This document shows, in pieces, positions 8,441 through 17,688 of a stretch of DNA of 64,000 bases (position 1 is its first letter; each line of letters starts with the position of its first letter). The stretch spans positions 248,001 through 312,000 of the forward strand of contig NZ_QMEM01000004.1 in assembly GCF_003390915.1 (NCBI RefSeq). The letters are read 5' to 3'. Under the pieces are notes generated by a model. It had not been told where the DNA came from, did no database searches, and worked only from the letters and a program-made list of their open reading frames with translations. The DNA is from Lewinella sp. IMCC34183. Lineage in GTDB: Bacteria > Bacteroidota > Bacteroidia > Chitinophagales > Saprospiraceae. A program made the position numbers and the translations under genes.

Positions 8441-8632
8441 AGACTTACTGCGTTCGCCGGTGGTGGCGCGCTGCGCGCGGTAGAGGCTCCCTGCGGTCGC
8501 GGTAGAGCTCGCTGCGCTCACGGTAGATTGACCGTTCGAAACGCAGCGAATCTCACCGGCGAAGCCTCTACCACGAGGCGAAGACGAGTCTCTACCGGCG
8601 AAGCCCTCTAAAGCGAGCGCAGCGAGCCCCTA
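8441..8632. repeat. structured convergent intergenic region with nested inverted repeats
   Basis: No gene. The region lies between two convergent genes and is built of mirrored words: GCTCGCTGCGCTC (8517-8529) and its exact complement GAGCGCAGCGAGC (8615-8627); GGTAGAGGCT (about 8479) and AGCCTCTACC (about 8561); TTCGCCGGT near 8454 and ACCGGCGAA near 8551 and 8594. It could fold into a branched structure serving both genes as terminator. GCGAGCnCAGCGAGC recurs in the repeat block at 28.4-28.6 kb. Confidence 0.7.
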
Positions 8633-9373
8633 CTAAATCTCCATCACCTTCCGCCGCAGTACGAAGTTCTTCCCGAGGTACACCTTACGGACCATCTCGT
8701 CTTCGGCCAGTTCCTCGGCGGTGCCGGCCTTGAGGATGTTGCCCTCGAACATGAGGTAGGCCCGGTCGGTGATGCTGAGGGTTTCCTGCACGTTGTGGTC
8801 GGTGATCAGGATGCCGATGTTCTTGGTTTTCAGCTTGGCAACGATGTACTGGATATCCTCCACGGCAATGGGGTCGATACCCGCGAAGGGCTCGTCGAGG
8901 AGGATGAAGCTCGGGTCGGTAGCCAGGGCGCGGGCGATCTCCGTGCGCCGCCGCTCCCCGCCGCTGAGGGTGTCGCCGTGGCTCTTGCGCACCTTGTGGA
9001 GGCTGAATTCGTCGAGCAGGCTTTCTAACTTGTCGCGCCGCTCGGCCTTGTTGAGCTTCGTCATTTCAAGGACGGCGGAGATGTTGTCCTCGACGGTGAG
9101 CTTGCGGAAGACCGACGGCTCCTGGGGCAGGTAGCCGATGCCCCGCTGCGCCCGCTTGTACATGGGCAGGTCGGTGATGTCGTCGTCGTCGAGGTATACG
9201 CGGCCCTCGTTGGGCTTGATAAAGCCGACGGTCATGTAGAAGGTGGTCGTCTTACCGGCGCCGTTCGGGCCCAGGAGGCCTACGATGTCGCCGCGGTCCA
9301 CGTGGATGCTCACGCCCTTCACCACGGTGCGGCTGCCGTATTTTTTGACCAGGTTTTCGCTCTTTAGTCTCAT
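8633..9373 (-). CDS. lptB: LPS export ABC transporter ATP-binding protein LptB
   Basis: A 246-residue ABC ATPase of the LptB type, which powers LPS extraction by LptFG and transport to the outer membrane. Walker [10 protein letters not shown] at residues 35-43, Q-loop in [12 protein letters not shown], signature [15 protein letters not shown] at 136-150, Walker B FILLDEP at 156-162, and H-loop LITDHNV with His193. [15 protein letters not shown] and [10 protein letters not shown] are characteristic of LptB. The start MRLKSENL at 9373 is used; a longer reading adds 18 residues of unrelated sequence toward the htrA stop. The lptFG genes are not in the window, as is common in this phylum. Confidence 0.95.
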   Translation of the reverse strand: MRLKSENLVKKYGSRTVVKGVSIHVDRGDIVGLLGPNGAGKTTTFYMTVGFIKPNEGRVYLDDDDITDLPMYKRAQRGIGYLPQEPSVFRKLTVEDNISAVLEMTKLNKAERRDKLESLLDEFSLHKVRKSHGDTLSGGERRRTEIARALATDPSFILLDEPFAGIDPIAVEDIQYIVAKLKTKNIGILITDHNVQETLSITDRAYLMFEGNILKAGTAEELAEDEMVRKVYLGKNFVLRRKVMEI

Positions 9374-9401
9374 AAGTTGGTAGGCTGCGTACGACGTGGG
9401 G

Positions 9402-10550
9402 CTATCCGTCCGCCGGCAATAGATCAATGGTAAGTTCCCGGCTTTTATTTTCCCGGATCACGGTAAGTACGAGCCGGTCGCCCGGTCGCGCCCGCCCGAT
9501 GATCTCGGTGAGCACCGGCAGGTCGCGGATGGGCCGGCCGTCGACGGCTACGATGAGATCGTTTACCCGCAGGCCGCCCGTCTCCGCGGCACCGCCGGGG
9601 AAGATAGCATCCACGACGACGCCCTCGCTCCGGTCGCGGAGATCCAGCCGCTCGATGTCGTCGACCGTCAGGGTAGAAATCTCTACACCCATCAGGGCGC
9701 GGCGGTAGCTGCCGTACTGAATGATATCGTCGACGATCCGCCGCACCAGGTCGCTCGGAATGGCAAAGCTGTAGCCCTGGAACCGCCCCGTCCGGGAGGC
9801 AATGGCGGTGTTGATGCCGAGCAGCCGGCCCTCGGTATCGACCAGCGGCCCGCCGCTGTTGCCGGGGTTTACCGCGGCGTCGGTCTGGATGAAGCTCTCG
9901 ATCGCGTCGGGGTCGCGCAGCAGGCTGAGGTTGCGGCCCTTGGCGCTCACGATACCGGCGGTGACGGTGCTGGTCAGTTTTAGCGGGCTGCCGATCGCCA
10001 GTACCCACTGCCCCGGCTCGGCCAAGTCGGAGTCGGCGAACTCCAGGAACGGGAGGTCGACCGCATCGATCTTGAGGACGGCCAGGTCGGTCTTCGGCTC
10101 CATACCGACTACCTCGGCGGTAAAGCGGCGGCGGTCGGAGGTCGTCACCGTGATGTTGTCCGCGGCCTGGACCACGTGGTAGTTCGTGATGATGTAACCA
10201 TTGGCCGAATAGATGACGCCCGATCCCTCGCCGCCCGTGGGACTGTCGGTGTCCTCGCGGCCGAAGAGGGCCTTCACCGTAGCGCGGTCGCGGGCCTCTA
10301 CCTGCGCATTCACGTGCACTACCGCCGGCGTGGCCCGCCGCGCCGCCGGCCGCAGGTCGATGGCCGCGGTGGGAAGGTCGGGGCGGGGGGCCGCGAGGGG
10401 CACGGGGGGCTCGGCAAAGAGCAGCGGGCCAGGGGCATCCGACACCTGCACTACCGGCTGCCCCGCCGGGCGATCGGCGAGCCACAGCACGAGCAGACCG
10501 GCGACCAGGCCACCCACTGCCGCAGAAAAGATGTGTTGGCTAATTTTCAT
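9402..10550 (-). CDS. HtrA/DegQ-like periplasmic serine protease with one PDZ domain
   Basis: A 382-residue envelope protease. An N-terminal membrane helix (about 8-26) acts as signal or anchor, a Pro/Ala-rich linker follows, then a trypsin-like domain with triad His125 (ITNYHVVQ), Asp155 (TDLAVLKID) and Ser232 (NPGNSGGPL). A single PDZ domain occupies about 285-375 ([20 protein letters not shown]). One PDZ and an N-terminal anchor resemble DegS more than two-PDZ DegP, but a sigma-E cascade is not expected in this phylum, so a protein quality-control role is the safer reading. It lies 28 bases upstream of lptB on the same strand. Confidence 0.92.
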   Translation of the reverse strand: MKISQHIFSAAVGGLVAGLLVLWLADRPAGQPVVQVSDAPGPLLFAEPPVPLAAPRPDLPTAAIDLRPAARRATPAVVHVNAQVEARDRATVKALFGREDTDSPTGGEGSGVIYSANGYIITNYHVVQAADNITVTTSDRRRFTAEVVGMEPKTDLAVLKIDAVDLPFLEFADSDLAEPGQWVLAIGSPLKLTSTVTAGIVSAKGRNLSLLRDPDAIESFIQTDAAVNPGNSGGPLVDTEGRLLGINTAIASRTGRFQGYSFAIPSDLVRRIVDDIIQYGSYRRALMGVEISTLTVDDIERLDLRDRSEGVVVDAIFPGGAAETGGLRVNDLIVAVDGRPIRDLPVLTEIIGRARPGDRLVLTVIRENKSRELTIDLLPADG

Positions 10551-10619
10551 CTAAAGCGTCGCTTGGGGTACGAAGAACCCGCTTTGAAAAGTTATTAATG
10601 AACAGGAAATCTCTCCATA

Positions 10620-11300
10620 TTGGTTATCGCTTACGCGACTTTACCGCAACTAAGCTATTTTCACAGCCGTTTAGAAATCGTTCCAAGCACCGGCAGTCTG
10701 GTCTATCGCACCTTGAATACCCTCCAATTAACTCAACTGCTTCAACCCGAAACGCCCCTGGAAGCCCGCTTCCTGGAGAGTGAGGAGTTCCGGCAGGGGT
10801 TGGTGTGGGGGCTGCCGCGGTACGGGCATCCGGAAGGTACTATCTGGCGGCACATTCTGGAGGTCAACGCAAATATTGACGCCCTGCCTATCGATGCCGC
10901 CACCCGCCGCAAGCTGCGCACCGTCTGCTGGGTCCACGATACCTTCAAGCACGTAGAACACCGGGGCAACCCCCGTGACTGGTCCAAGCACCACTCCGTT
11001 TACGCCCGTAATTTTCTCGCCCGCTACATCGACGACGCCCAGCTGCTCAACGTCGTTGAGCTCCACGACGAAGCTTACTACTGCTGGCGACTGGCGCACC
11101 TTTTCGGCAATTTCGCCGAGTCCGAGCGCCGCATGCAGCGCCTGCGCGAACGCGTCGGCAGCTACTGGCAGCTGTACTACCTCTTCTTCAAGTGCGATAC
11201 CTGTACGGGCGACAAGAATCCCGCCCCCCTCCTCTGGTTCGAGCGCCACGAAGAGGACATCAAGGTGGTTGAATTCGAGCGGGGCCAGGCCGCCATCTAG
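10620..11300 (+). CDS. HD-domain protein, putative phosphohydrolase
   Basis: Up to 226 residues. A metal-binding HD arrangement is visible: His78 (GTIWRHILEV) and the His106-Asp107 pair (VCWVHDTFKH), with a later histidine in ARNFLARYIDD/VVELHDEAYY. This spacing fits a compact HD hydrolase acting on nucleotides or phosphoesters. The start is uncertain: there is no ATG; TTG at 10620 gives the longest product and TTG at 10713 would give MNTLQLTQLLQPETPLE, a natural-looking N-terminus. It is divergent from htrA and convergent with the galactanase gene, whose stop overlaps its last 4 bases. Confidence 0.7.
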   Translation: MVIAYATLPQLSYFHSRLEIVPSTGSLVYRTLNTLQLTQLLQPETPLEARFLESEEFRQGLVWGLPRYGHPEGTIWRHILEVNANIDALPIDAATRRKLRTVCWVHDTFKHVEHRGNPRDWSKHHSVYARNFLARYIDDAQLLNVVELHDEAYYCWRLAHLFGNFAESERRMQRLRERVGSYWQLYYLFFKCDTCTGDKNPAPLLWFERHEEDIKVVEFERGQAAI

Positions 11301-12664
11301 GGTACCACCACCCGCCGCGTCATCCGGTCACCCCGCTCCGTTTCCACCTCTAAAAGGTATACGCCCCGCACCGCCGTTCCGGTGCGTACGGTGAAGTCAC
11401 GCCCTCCCGCACCGCGTTCGCCCGATGCCCGTACTCTCCCCCTGATGTCCAGCAGCCGCCAGCGGCGGATGGCTACCGAACTCTCCACGTGCAGTTCGGG
11501 ACCCGCCTGTGGATTGGGGAAGACGCGCAGTTCCGCCGCCTCCGCTTCCGCCGCTACCCCGGTGGTGCCCCCGCCCAGGACCTCGAAGGCCGGCAGGGCC
11601 CGCCCCCGGTAGTCGAACCAGCTGGCGTTCTCGTACGATGACCCCCGGCCCCAGGCGTCGCACAGTCCGCTGCTGATCCAGGCCGGTTCCCAGTAGAATA
11701 CGGCGGTGCCGCCGGCCGCGCAAACCGTCCGATCCAGGTCGAGCAGGAAGTCGCGCTGCCCTTCAGGACTGGCCGGATACGCCACTGTGTTGCCATTGTC
11801 GCCGAGGAAATTGGTGTAGTCATCGGCCCCGGTCGCGTTGTTCCAGCTGAAGCCGGTCTCGAAGATCATGACCTCCTTTCCGTAGGTCGCAGTCAGGTGT
11901 TCTACGAGGTCACCCACTGCGTCCAGGTCGGTATCGGGGCTGAAGTTGGGATAGAAAGAGAGCCCCAGCACGTCGTAATTGGTCACGTCGGCGGCAACGA
12001 GGGCGGCGGCCCCGTAGCGGGCGTAGCGCTCCGTCAGGTGGAGGGCCGAACGTATTGTGCTCCCCGTCGCCGCGTTGAAGGCCCGCACGGCCCGTAATCC
12101 TGCGTTGAATTTCGGGCCGTCCACCGCCCAGTCAAAACCATCGGTGCGTTCACCCGCGTCCACGAAGCCGTTGTCGGTCTCGTTGCCGATGGCCACGATC
12201 ACCGGCACCGTACCCTGGCGGTGCAGCGCTACGAGGGTGGCGTAGGTGTAGGCATAGATACTGTCCAGCAGTATCTGCCCGCCCAGGCCCGCCCACGCCC
12301 GGGGCCGCGGCTGCTTGCCGGGGTCGGCAAAGTAGTCGCTGTAGTGAATGGCCAGGTTGAGCCCCATGCCGCTGCTATCGACGCGGCGGGCGGCCAGCAG
12401 AACGTCGGCGCGGCCCCCGCTCGTGATGGGCGCGCCGCAGGCGTCGGTGAGGTTTTCCGGCGTGTGCCACAGCCTGATCCGCGCCAGCTCCGCGCCCCGC
12501 CCGGCAAAGTACCGGTACGGGTCGACCGGGGTACCATCGGGCGCGTAGTAGATTCCCCCGTTCGCCTCGATGGCATTCACGTACGACAGGTCGACCCCCT
12601 GCCGGCACTGACCGAACAACGGGCCGGTGAGCAGGAGAGCGTAAATCAGGCAGCTGAGTTTCAT
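11297..12664 (-). CDS. GH53 endo-beta-1,4-galactanase with T9SS sorting domain
   Basis: A 455-residue secreted enzyme. Signal peptide 1 to about 18, then a glycoside hydrolase family 53 barrel: RQGVDLSYVNAIEANGG, RIRLWHTPE, LAIHYSDYFADPGKQ, acid/base Glu162 in IGNETDNG, and nucleophile Glu269 in IFETGFSW are the hallmark blocks. GH53 cleaves beta-1,4-galactan of type I arabinogalactan and pectin side chains. From about 379 (RVFPNPQAGPELHVES) to the end is a type A C-terminal sorting domain for type IX secretion, so it is exported to the surface or medium. It is the last gene of the susC operon and the best clue to its substrate. Confidence 0.93.
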   Translation of the reverse strand: MKLSCLIYALLLTGPLFGQCRQGVDLSYVNAIEANGGIYYAPDGTPVDPYRYFAGRGAELARIRLWHTPENLTDACGAPITSGGRADVLLAARRVDSSGMGLNLAIHYSDYFADPGKQPRPRAWAGLGGQILLDSIYAYTYATLVALHRQGTVPVIVAIGNETDNGFVDAGERTDGFDWAVDGPKFNAGLRAVRAFNAATGSTIRSALHLTERYARYGAAALVAADVTNYDVLGLSFYPNFSPDTDLDAVGDLVEHLTATYGKEVMIFETGFSWNNATGADDYTNFLGDNGNTVAYPASPEGQRDFLLDLDRTVCAAGGTAVFYWEPAWISSGLCDAWGRGSSYENASWFDYRGRALPAFEVLGGGTTGVAAEAEAAELRVFPNPQAGPELHVESSVAIRRWRLLDIRGRVRASGERGAGGRDFTVRTGTAVRGVYLLEVETERGDRMTRRVVVP

Positions 12665-12698
12665 GGGAAGTAGGGCGGGTGCGCGGGTGCGGTGTGGG

Positions 12699-14369
12699 TC
12701 AGTGGGGGGAGTAAGTTACGGTCAGCGCGACTCGCCGCCGGCCCGACCACCCCACGATCCGGTAAAGGCCAGCCGCCAGACCTACGGGCAGGTCAAGGTA
12801 AGATACTGGCTCCACCACCGGCCGGGCCACGCACCGCCCCAGCACGTCGTATACCCGGACCTCCCGCAGCGGATGCGTAAGGGCGATCCGCCCCGCGGCC
12901 GGGTTGGGGTAGGCGCGAACGTCGGCCGGGGCTCCGGCGGGCGTGGCAACCGGGGTCGTCGCCGTCTCCGGAAAGCGGTAGGCTCGGTCGGCCGGCAGGG
13001 CGTACCGGCGTAGGGTGTCGCCGCCTGGCTGGCGGATGAGTAGGCTGTCGATGTGTTGGGATGTGCCCAGGCCGAAGTGCAGGGCCGTAGCCTGCTGACT
13101 GGCGAAGCTGCCGCCCGCCCGTACCTCGGCGGTGAGCGCCCGCCCGCCCGTCCACACGGTTACCCGTGCACCCAGGGGGGCGGCTTTTCCCGCTTCGTCG
13201 ACGAGTTCCACGCGCGCCCAGTGGTGGTCGGTTGGCAGTTGATTGAGCAGTAGTTGGCTGGGCTGTCCGCTGTTGGCTACGAATAGGTCCGGGCGACCGT
13301 CGGCGTTGAAGTCGGCGGTCACCGCGCCGTAGCCGCTACGGCGGCTGGCGACCGTCGTTCCGGCCACGACGGCAAACGTCCCGCCCTGGTTGTGGTAGAG
13401 CACATCGGGGTACCGCTGCCCGGCCACCGCGAAGCCGGTTTCGTTGGCCACGTACAGGTCCGGCTGGCCATCGAGGTCGTAGTCCAGCCAAGCGGTCCCC
13501 CACCCCATCCCGAGGTCGTTGACGCGGGCATCGAAGCCTGTTTCCCGGAAGGTGCCGTCGCCCCGGTTTTCGAGCAGGAAGTTTTCGTAGAGGTTGGTGA
13601 CGTAGAGGTCAAAATCGCCGTCGCCGTCGTAGTCGGCGGCATCGACGCCCATGCCGTCGCCGACGACGCCAGCCCCGCTTGCGGCGCTCACGTCGGTGAA
13701 GCGGCCGCCGTCGTTGCGCAGGAGCACGTTGGGCTGGCTACCGTCGCGGACGAGGTAGAGGTCGGAATCCCCATCCCCGTCGTAGTCGAAGGCCAGGCAT
13801 CCCATTCCCAGCCCGGTGACCGCCGCACCCGCGTCCGCGCCGACTTCCCGGAAGGTGAAGTTCCCGAGGTTGCGGTAGAGGCGACTGGGTGCGTTGAGGC
13901 AGGAGAGAAAGATGTCGGCACGCCCGTCGCCGTCGTAGTCGAGCAGGGCGCCGGCCTGCACGCGGGCGGTCAGCGTCAGGCCGCTGGTCGCGGTGACTTC
14001 CACGAAACTCTCCGCGGTGTTGCGGTAGAGTCGCACCGGCGCGTCCTGGTGACCAATGACCACGTCCTGCCGGCCGTCGCGGTCGAAGTCCGCCCACAGG
14101 GATACGTAAGCGGGGCCCGTGTCGGCCAGAGCGGTACCGGCGGCCGCCTCGGTAAAGTGGGCGCGGCCGTCGTTGAGGTACAGTAGGTTGGAGCCGTCGA
14201 GCCGGCAGAGGAACAGGTCGGGATGACCGTCGCCGTTGGGGTCGCAGACCGCCACGCCGCGCATGCGTCCGTCCGCGGTGATGCCGGCTTCCGCCGTGGC
14301 ATCGCGGAAGGGATCCTGGGCCGTGAGCGACAGGCCGAGCAGCAGGCCGATGAGCAGCAGGTAGGGCAT
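12699..14369 (-). CDS. FG-GAP/VCBS and ASPIC-UnbV (CRTAC1-like) surface protein with T9SS domain
   Basis: A 556-residue protein with signal peptide (LLGLSLTAQ). About eight FG-GAP/VCBS blade repeats with calcium-binding D-x-D-G-D-G motifs (FDYDGDGDSDLYL, DYDGDGDFDLYV, DFNADGRPDLFV) form a beta-propeller to about residue 380. An ASPIC/UnbV domain follows (GGSFASQQATALHFGLG ... SLLIRQPGGD), then a T9SS sorting domain starting near RAYPNPAAGRIAL. This order is the CRTAC1 architecture. Propellers of this sort bind glycans or proteins on the cell surface. It is placed between susE/F and GH53 in the same direction, so a glycan-related role is inferred, not shown. Confidence 0.85.
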   Translation of the reverse strand: MPYLLLIGLLLGLSLTAQDPFRDATAEAGITADGRMRGVAVCDPNGDGHPDLFLCRLDGSNLLYLNDGRAHFTEAAAGTALADTGPAYVSLWADFDRDGRQDVVIGHQDAPVRLYRNTAESFVEVTATSGLTLTARVQAGALLDYDGDGRADIFLSCLNAPSRLYRNLGNFTFREVGADAGAAVTGLGMGCLAFDYDGDGDSDLYLVRDGSQPNVLLRNDGGRFTDVSAASGAGVVGDGMGVDAADYDGDGDFDLYVTNLYENFLLENRGDGTFRETGFDARVNDLGMGWGTAWLDYDLDGQPDLYVANETGFAVAGQRYPDVLYHNQGGTFAVVAGTTVASRRSGYGAVTADFNADGRPDLFVANSGQPSQLLLNQLPTDHHWARVELVDEAGKAAPLGARVTVWTGGRALTAEVRAGGSFASQQATALHFGLGTSQHIDSLLIRQPGGDTLRRYALPADRAYRFPETATTPVATPAGAPADVRAYPNPAAGRIALTHPLREVRVYDVLGRCVARPVVEPVSYLDLPVGLAAGLYRIVGWSGRRRVALTVTYSPH

Positions 14370-14374
14370 GCGGA

Positions 14375-14411
14375 AAGCAAAACGGGCACGTCCCTTGCGA
14401 AACGTGCCCGT
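14375..14411 (-). terminator. intrinsic terminator after susE/F-like gene
   Basis: On the minus strand ACGGGCACGT and ACGTGCCCGT form a perfect 10-bp stem with a 10-base loop, followed by TTTTGCTTT. It sits 20 bases past the susE/F-like stop and 6 bases before the next gene's ATG. No promoter was found in the 61-base gap, so the two distal genes probably depend on readthrough. Confidence 0.75.
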
Positions 14412-14430
14412 GCTCAGAAGAATCAGATCA

Positions 14431-16053
14431 CTACTGGAAGGAGTAGGTCTTGGTATTTACGTTGAACGTGACGGTGTACGTACCGGGGGTGGCCACGATG
14501 TTGCTGCCGTTGTAGACGGCGGTACCACTCGGGAAGGCATCGCCGCCCCAGTTGTACGTCCACGCATCGTTGACGCGGAACTTGAGTTCGCCCTCGGTAA
14601 GCGTGGTGGATAGCGTGAACGCGCCCAGTTCGTTGGGATCGGCCGACAGGTTGGTGTCGTTGTCCCAGCCGCCGGGGGTGGCGTTGCCGATCACTCCGAT
14701 CTCAGCCGGCGTGAAGGAGAAGGCTCCGTCTTCCGGGTTAAAGGTGACCAGGTAGGTGCCTGCCGTGGCGGGAATATTGGGCCCGTTGTCGGAAGTCGCG
14801 GTACCGGAGGGGAAGTCACTGCTACCCCAGCTCAGGTCCCAGGCATCGTTGGCGCGGAACTTCAGTTCCCCGTCGACCAGGGCCACCACGGTCATCCACA
14901 TGCCGGCGTCCTCATTATAGTCGAGGCTGAAGTCGCCGTTGGGGGCATCCCACCCGCCGGGTACGGCCGAGCCGATGAGGCCGATGGTGGTGATGTCGGG
15001 AGCAAAGCCGCGCAGGAAGGTGAGGGAGTAGGCCAGGGAGCGGTCGTTGAAGGTGATGCTGTAGAAGCCTTCCATAGCGGTGTCGGGCAGTACGATGTTG
15101 CTGCCGTAGCGCTCGGCGATGCCGTCGTTCTCGTTATCGCCGTAGTTGATACCCTGGAAGTCGGGCATCTCGGCCATCCGGAACTGGGCGCCGGGCATCA
15201 GTTCTACTTCGTCGAGCACCCAGCTGTTGTCGTCGACCAGGTCGAACTGGTAGTTGCTGCCCTGGAAGTTGTTGAAGGTACCCAGCAGGTACAGGCTCAT
15301 GGAGTTGGAGGCATAGCTGACGGCGGGCGTGACGCTGTAGCTAAGGGTCTGGTCGTTGAAGCGGATGTTGACCAGTCCGGAGAACCCGCAGTCGGTGTCG
15401 CCGTTGCCGCCGGGGCTCTGGTTGGAGTTCATGAATCCGTCGCATTCGGGATCGCCCCAGTCTTCGCCGCCGAACTCGGGGCCGTCGACCAGTTTCCAGG
15501 CTTCTCCCTGCAAATCTACGTTCTGGGCTTCCCACATATTCGGGCCGACCAGGGTAAGCTGGTTGCTGCTCGGGGTCCAGCCGTTAAAGGCGCCGGCCAG
15601 GTAGATGCCGTCGTAGTTGGCGGGGAAAGGCAGGTTGCTGATCTCGAAGGAGAAGGCCTGCTCGGTGGTCTGCCCTTTGGTATCGGTGACGCTAACCGTC
15701 ATATTGTAGACGCCCACCGGCAGGTCGGCGGCTCCGAAGGCGGAACCCTCGATCACCAGGGAGTCGCGGGTGCCGCTCAGCTCGGTGGTCTGTTCGGCGA
15801 GGGCCGTCATGGCATCGTCCATAAGGACTACCGTGGCGGATTCCAGCGGCGAGACGGTTCCGTCGGCAAACACAACGCGAACGGTGAAGTCGCCGGCAAC
15901 CACCCGGCCGTTGGCCGAGGGGTAGGAGGAGAGGATGGAGGGGGGAAAGTCGGTATTCGCGGCGATGTCGAAGTCCTCGCGCTCGCAGCCGGTAGCCACG
16001 ACAAGCAGAAAGAACAACGACAGGCAGCTGAAGAGGTGCTTCGTGAGTTGCAT
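14431..16053 (-). CDS. SusE/SusF-like glycan-binding outer-membrane lipoprotein
   Basis: A 540-residue protein with lipoprotein signal (SLFFLLVVATGCERED, lipobox Cys near 23). An N-terminal SusE-type Ig-like domain (about 30-140) is followed by at least four beta-sandwich modules of about 95 residues. The last two are clearly related to each other: IGLIGSAVPGGWDAPNGDFSL and IGVIGNATPGGWDNDTNLSAD, each with ELKFRxNDAW and ending TYxVTFN. This is the SusE/SusF pattern of tandem glycan-binding domains displayed on the cell surface. It follows susD by 10 bases, as usual in these loci. The glycan is inferred to be galactan from the GH53 gene. Confidence 0.88.
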   Translation of the reverse strand: MQLTKHLFSCLSLFFLLVVATGCEREDFDIAANTDFPPSILSSYPSANGRVVAGDFTVRVVFADGTVSPLESATVVLMDDAMTALAEQTTELSGTRDSLVIEGSAFGAADLPVGVYNMTVSVTDTKGQTTEQAFSFEISNLPFPANYDGIYLAGAFNGWTPSSNQLTLVGPNMWEAQNVDLQGEAWKLVDGPEFGGEDWGDPECDGFMNSNQSPGGNGDTDCGFSGLVNIRFNDQTLSYSVTPAVSYASNSMSLYLLGTFNNFQGSNYQFDLVDDNSWVLDEVELMPGAQFRMAEMPDFQGINYGDNENDGIAERYGSNIVLPDTAMEGFYSITFNDRSLAYSLTFLRGFAPDITTIGLIGSAVPGGWDAPNGDFSLDYNEDAGMWMTVVALVDGELKFRANDAWDLSWGSSDFPSGTATSDNGPNIPATAGTYLVTFNPEDGAFSFTPAEIGVIGNATPGGWDNDTNLSADPNELGAFTLSTTLTEGELKFRVNDAWTYNWGGDAFPSGTAVYNGSNIVATPGTYTVTFNVNTKTYSFQ

Positions 16054-16063
16054 GATATGCTGT

Positions 16064-17635
16064 TTAGTAGCCGGTGATCTGGCTGAGGTTAGGGTTGGAA
16101 AGAATTTCGGAGGCCGGAATCGGAAAGAGATTGTACTTCTCTTCGGTGGTGCGTCCCTCGGCGACGCCGCCCTTCCAGGGCCAGATACCCTCGGTGGAGA
16201 ATACGCCGAAGCGAATGCGGTCGGTCCGCCGCTGGGCTTCCCAGTAGAGTTCGCGGCCCCGCTCGGCGAGGATGAAGTCGAGGTCGAGGTCGGCGTCCGT
16301 GATGTTGCCGCCCGTGCCGTCGTAGGCCCGTTCGCGCAGCTCGTTGATCAGTTCCACGGCCCGTTCGCGGCTGCCGGTACCGCTCCGGAGGACCTCCTCG
16401 GCGTACATGAGGTAGCCGTCGGCCAGACGGAAGAACGGATAGTCGGTGTCCGGGAAGCGGGGGTCACTGCCGGCCACGCCGTCGCTGGTGATGTTGGTGT
16501 ACTTAGTCACCGCATACCCCTGGGTAAATTCCGAGATATTGTCGATCTCCAGCGTCTGCCCGTCCGTGTAGAATAGCGCGCGCTCATCCGTTGCGCCGGA
16601 CGCATCGTCGAACAGGTTGACCAGGCCGCTGGTGGCCCGCAGACCGAACCATCCCCCGTCGATGCCGTAGTTGGCCGGATCCATCGATCCGCCCACCGGC
16701 GCGTGGGTGAGGTAGGTAAGCCCCCCGAAACCTTGAATGAACTGCCCGTCAAAGGGCACGGCCCAGATGAGCTCATCGGACAGGTTGTTGTCCGCTCCGA
16801 AGAGGTCGGCGTAGTTTTCCTCGAGCGTGTAGGCCTCGGAGTCGATCAGTTGTTCGAGGACGGCTACGGCATCCGCGTGCCGGTCGACGTCGGCGTACAC
16901 TTGTCCGTTCTGGTACAGCTTGGCGAGCAGCATATACAGCGCGCCGCGGTCGACGCGTCCGTACTCGGCGGTTCCCACCGCCGGCAGATCGTTTTCGATG
17001 GCTTCGAGCTCGTTGACGATGAAGGTATACACCTCGGCGCGGGGACGCGGCGAGGGCGGGTCACCGCCGATCACGTCTTCCTCGGTGTAGAAGATGACGT
17101 CACCGAAAAAGTCAATGGCGTGCCAGTAGCTCAGCGCGCGCAGGAAGCGGGCCTCGGCGCGAAACTCGGTGACGGTCGGACGGAAGCCCTCACGGATACC
17201 GCGTGCGTCCAGTTTCTCCGGTGTGGTCTCCCGCAGAAATTCGTTGGCCTGGCTGACCTGGAAGAAGATCCGGTAGTACATGGCCCGGATGAACTGATTG
17301 TTGCTGGTCCAGCTCTGGTAAACGAGCTCCGGCAAGCCCGCGTCGTTCCAGGCGATGACGGCCTCTTCCGTAGGCAACTCCTGGAGTTGCCAGAACTGCC
17401 GCAGGTAATTGGAGAAACCTTCGTCGAGACTCTGGATGTCGCTGGCGCCGGAGGGGCCCTGCTGGCCGGTGACGGCCAGGCCCGCGTACAATTTGGCCAG
17501 GAAGGCCTCGTAGTTCTCCTCCTCGCTGAAGACGAGATCGGGGGACGACTTGTCCAGCGGCTGCAGGTCCAGGTCGGTACACGCCGATAAGCCCGCGATC
17601 AGGAGCAGTAGCAGCAGAAGTGTACGGTTTTGCAT
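16064..17635 (-). CDS. SusD/RagB-family outer-membrane glycan-binding lipoprotein
   Basis: A 523-residue SusD homologue, the lid lipoprotein that sits on the SusC channel. The signal MQNRTLLLLLLLIAGLSACTDLDLQPLD has lipobox Cys19, followed by the DLxPxD motif common just after the lipid anchor. RFLRALSYWHAIDFFGDVIFYTEE is the TPR-like core, and the C-terminus has the family blocks DTDYPFFRLADGYLMYAEE, AVELINELRERAY and ILAERGRELYWEAQRRTDRIRFG. It lies 53 bases after susC and 10 bases before the SusE/F gene. Confidence 0.96.
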   Translation of the reverse strand: MQNRTLLLLLLLIAGLSACTDLDLQPLDKSSPDLVFSEEENYEAFLAKLYAGLAVTGQQGPSGASDIQSLDEGFSNYLRQFWQLQELPTEEAVIAWNDAGLPELVYQSWTSNNQFIRAMYYRIFFQVSQANEFLRETTPEKLDARGIREGFRPTVTEFRAEARFLRALSYWHAIDFFGDVIFYTEEDVIGGDPPSPRPRAEVYTFIVNELEAIENDLPAVGTAEYGRVDRGALYMLLAKLYQNGQVYADVDRHADAVAVLEQLIDSEAYTLEENYADLFGADNNLSDELIWAVPFDGQFIQGFGGLTYLTHAPVGGSMDPANYGIDGGWFGLRATSGLVNLFDDASGATDERALFYTDGQTLEIDNISEFTQGYAVTKYTNITSDGVAGSDPRFPDTDYPFFRLADGYLMYAEEVLRSGTGSRERAVELINELRERAYDGTGGNITDADLDLDFILAERGRELYWEAQRRTDRIRFGVFSTEGIWPWKGGVAEGRTTEEKYNLFPIPASEILSNPNLSQITGY

Positions 17636-17688
17636 GATGGATATAATTGACGCCCCGGGGGGGCGGGTGGTTAAGGGAAAGGGGGGAA

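Noticed and set aside
10598-10783. 61-codon open frame starting with ATG before the HD-domain gene
   Set aside because: Different frame from the HD domain, no homology pattern and a Pro/Ser-rich end; probably only contains the leader of the HD gene.
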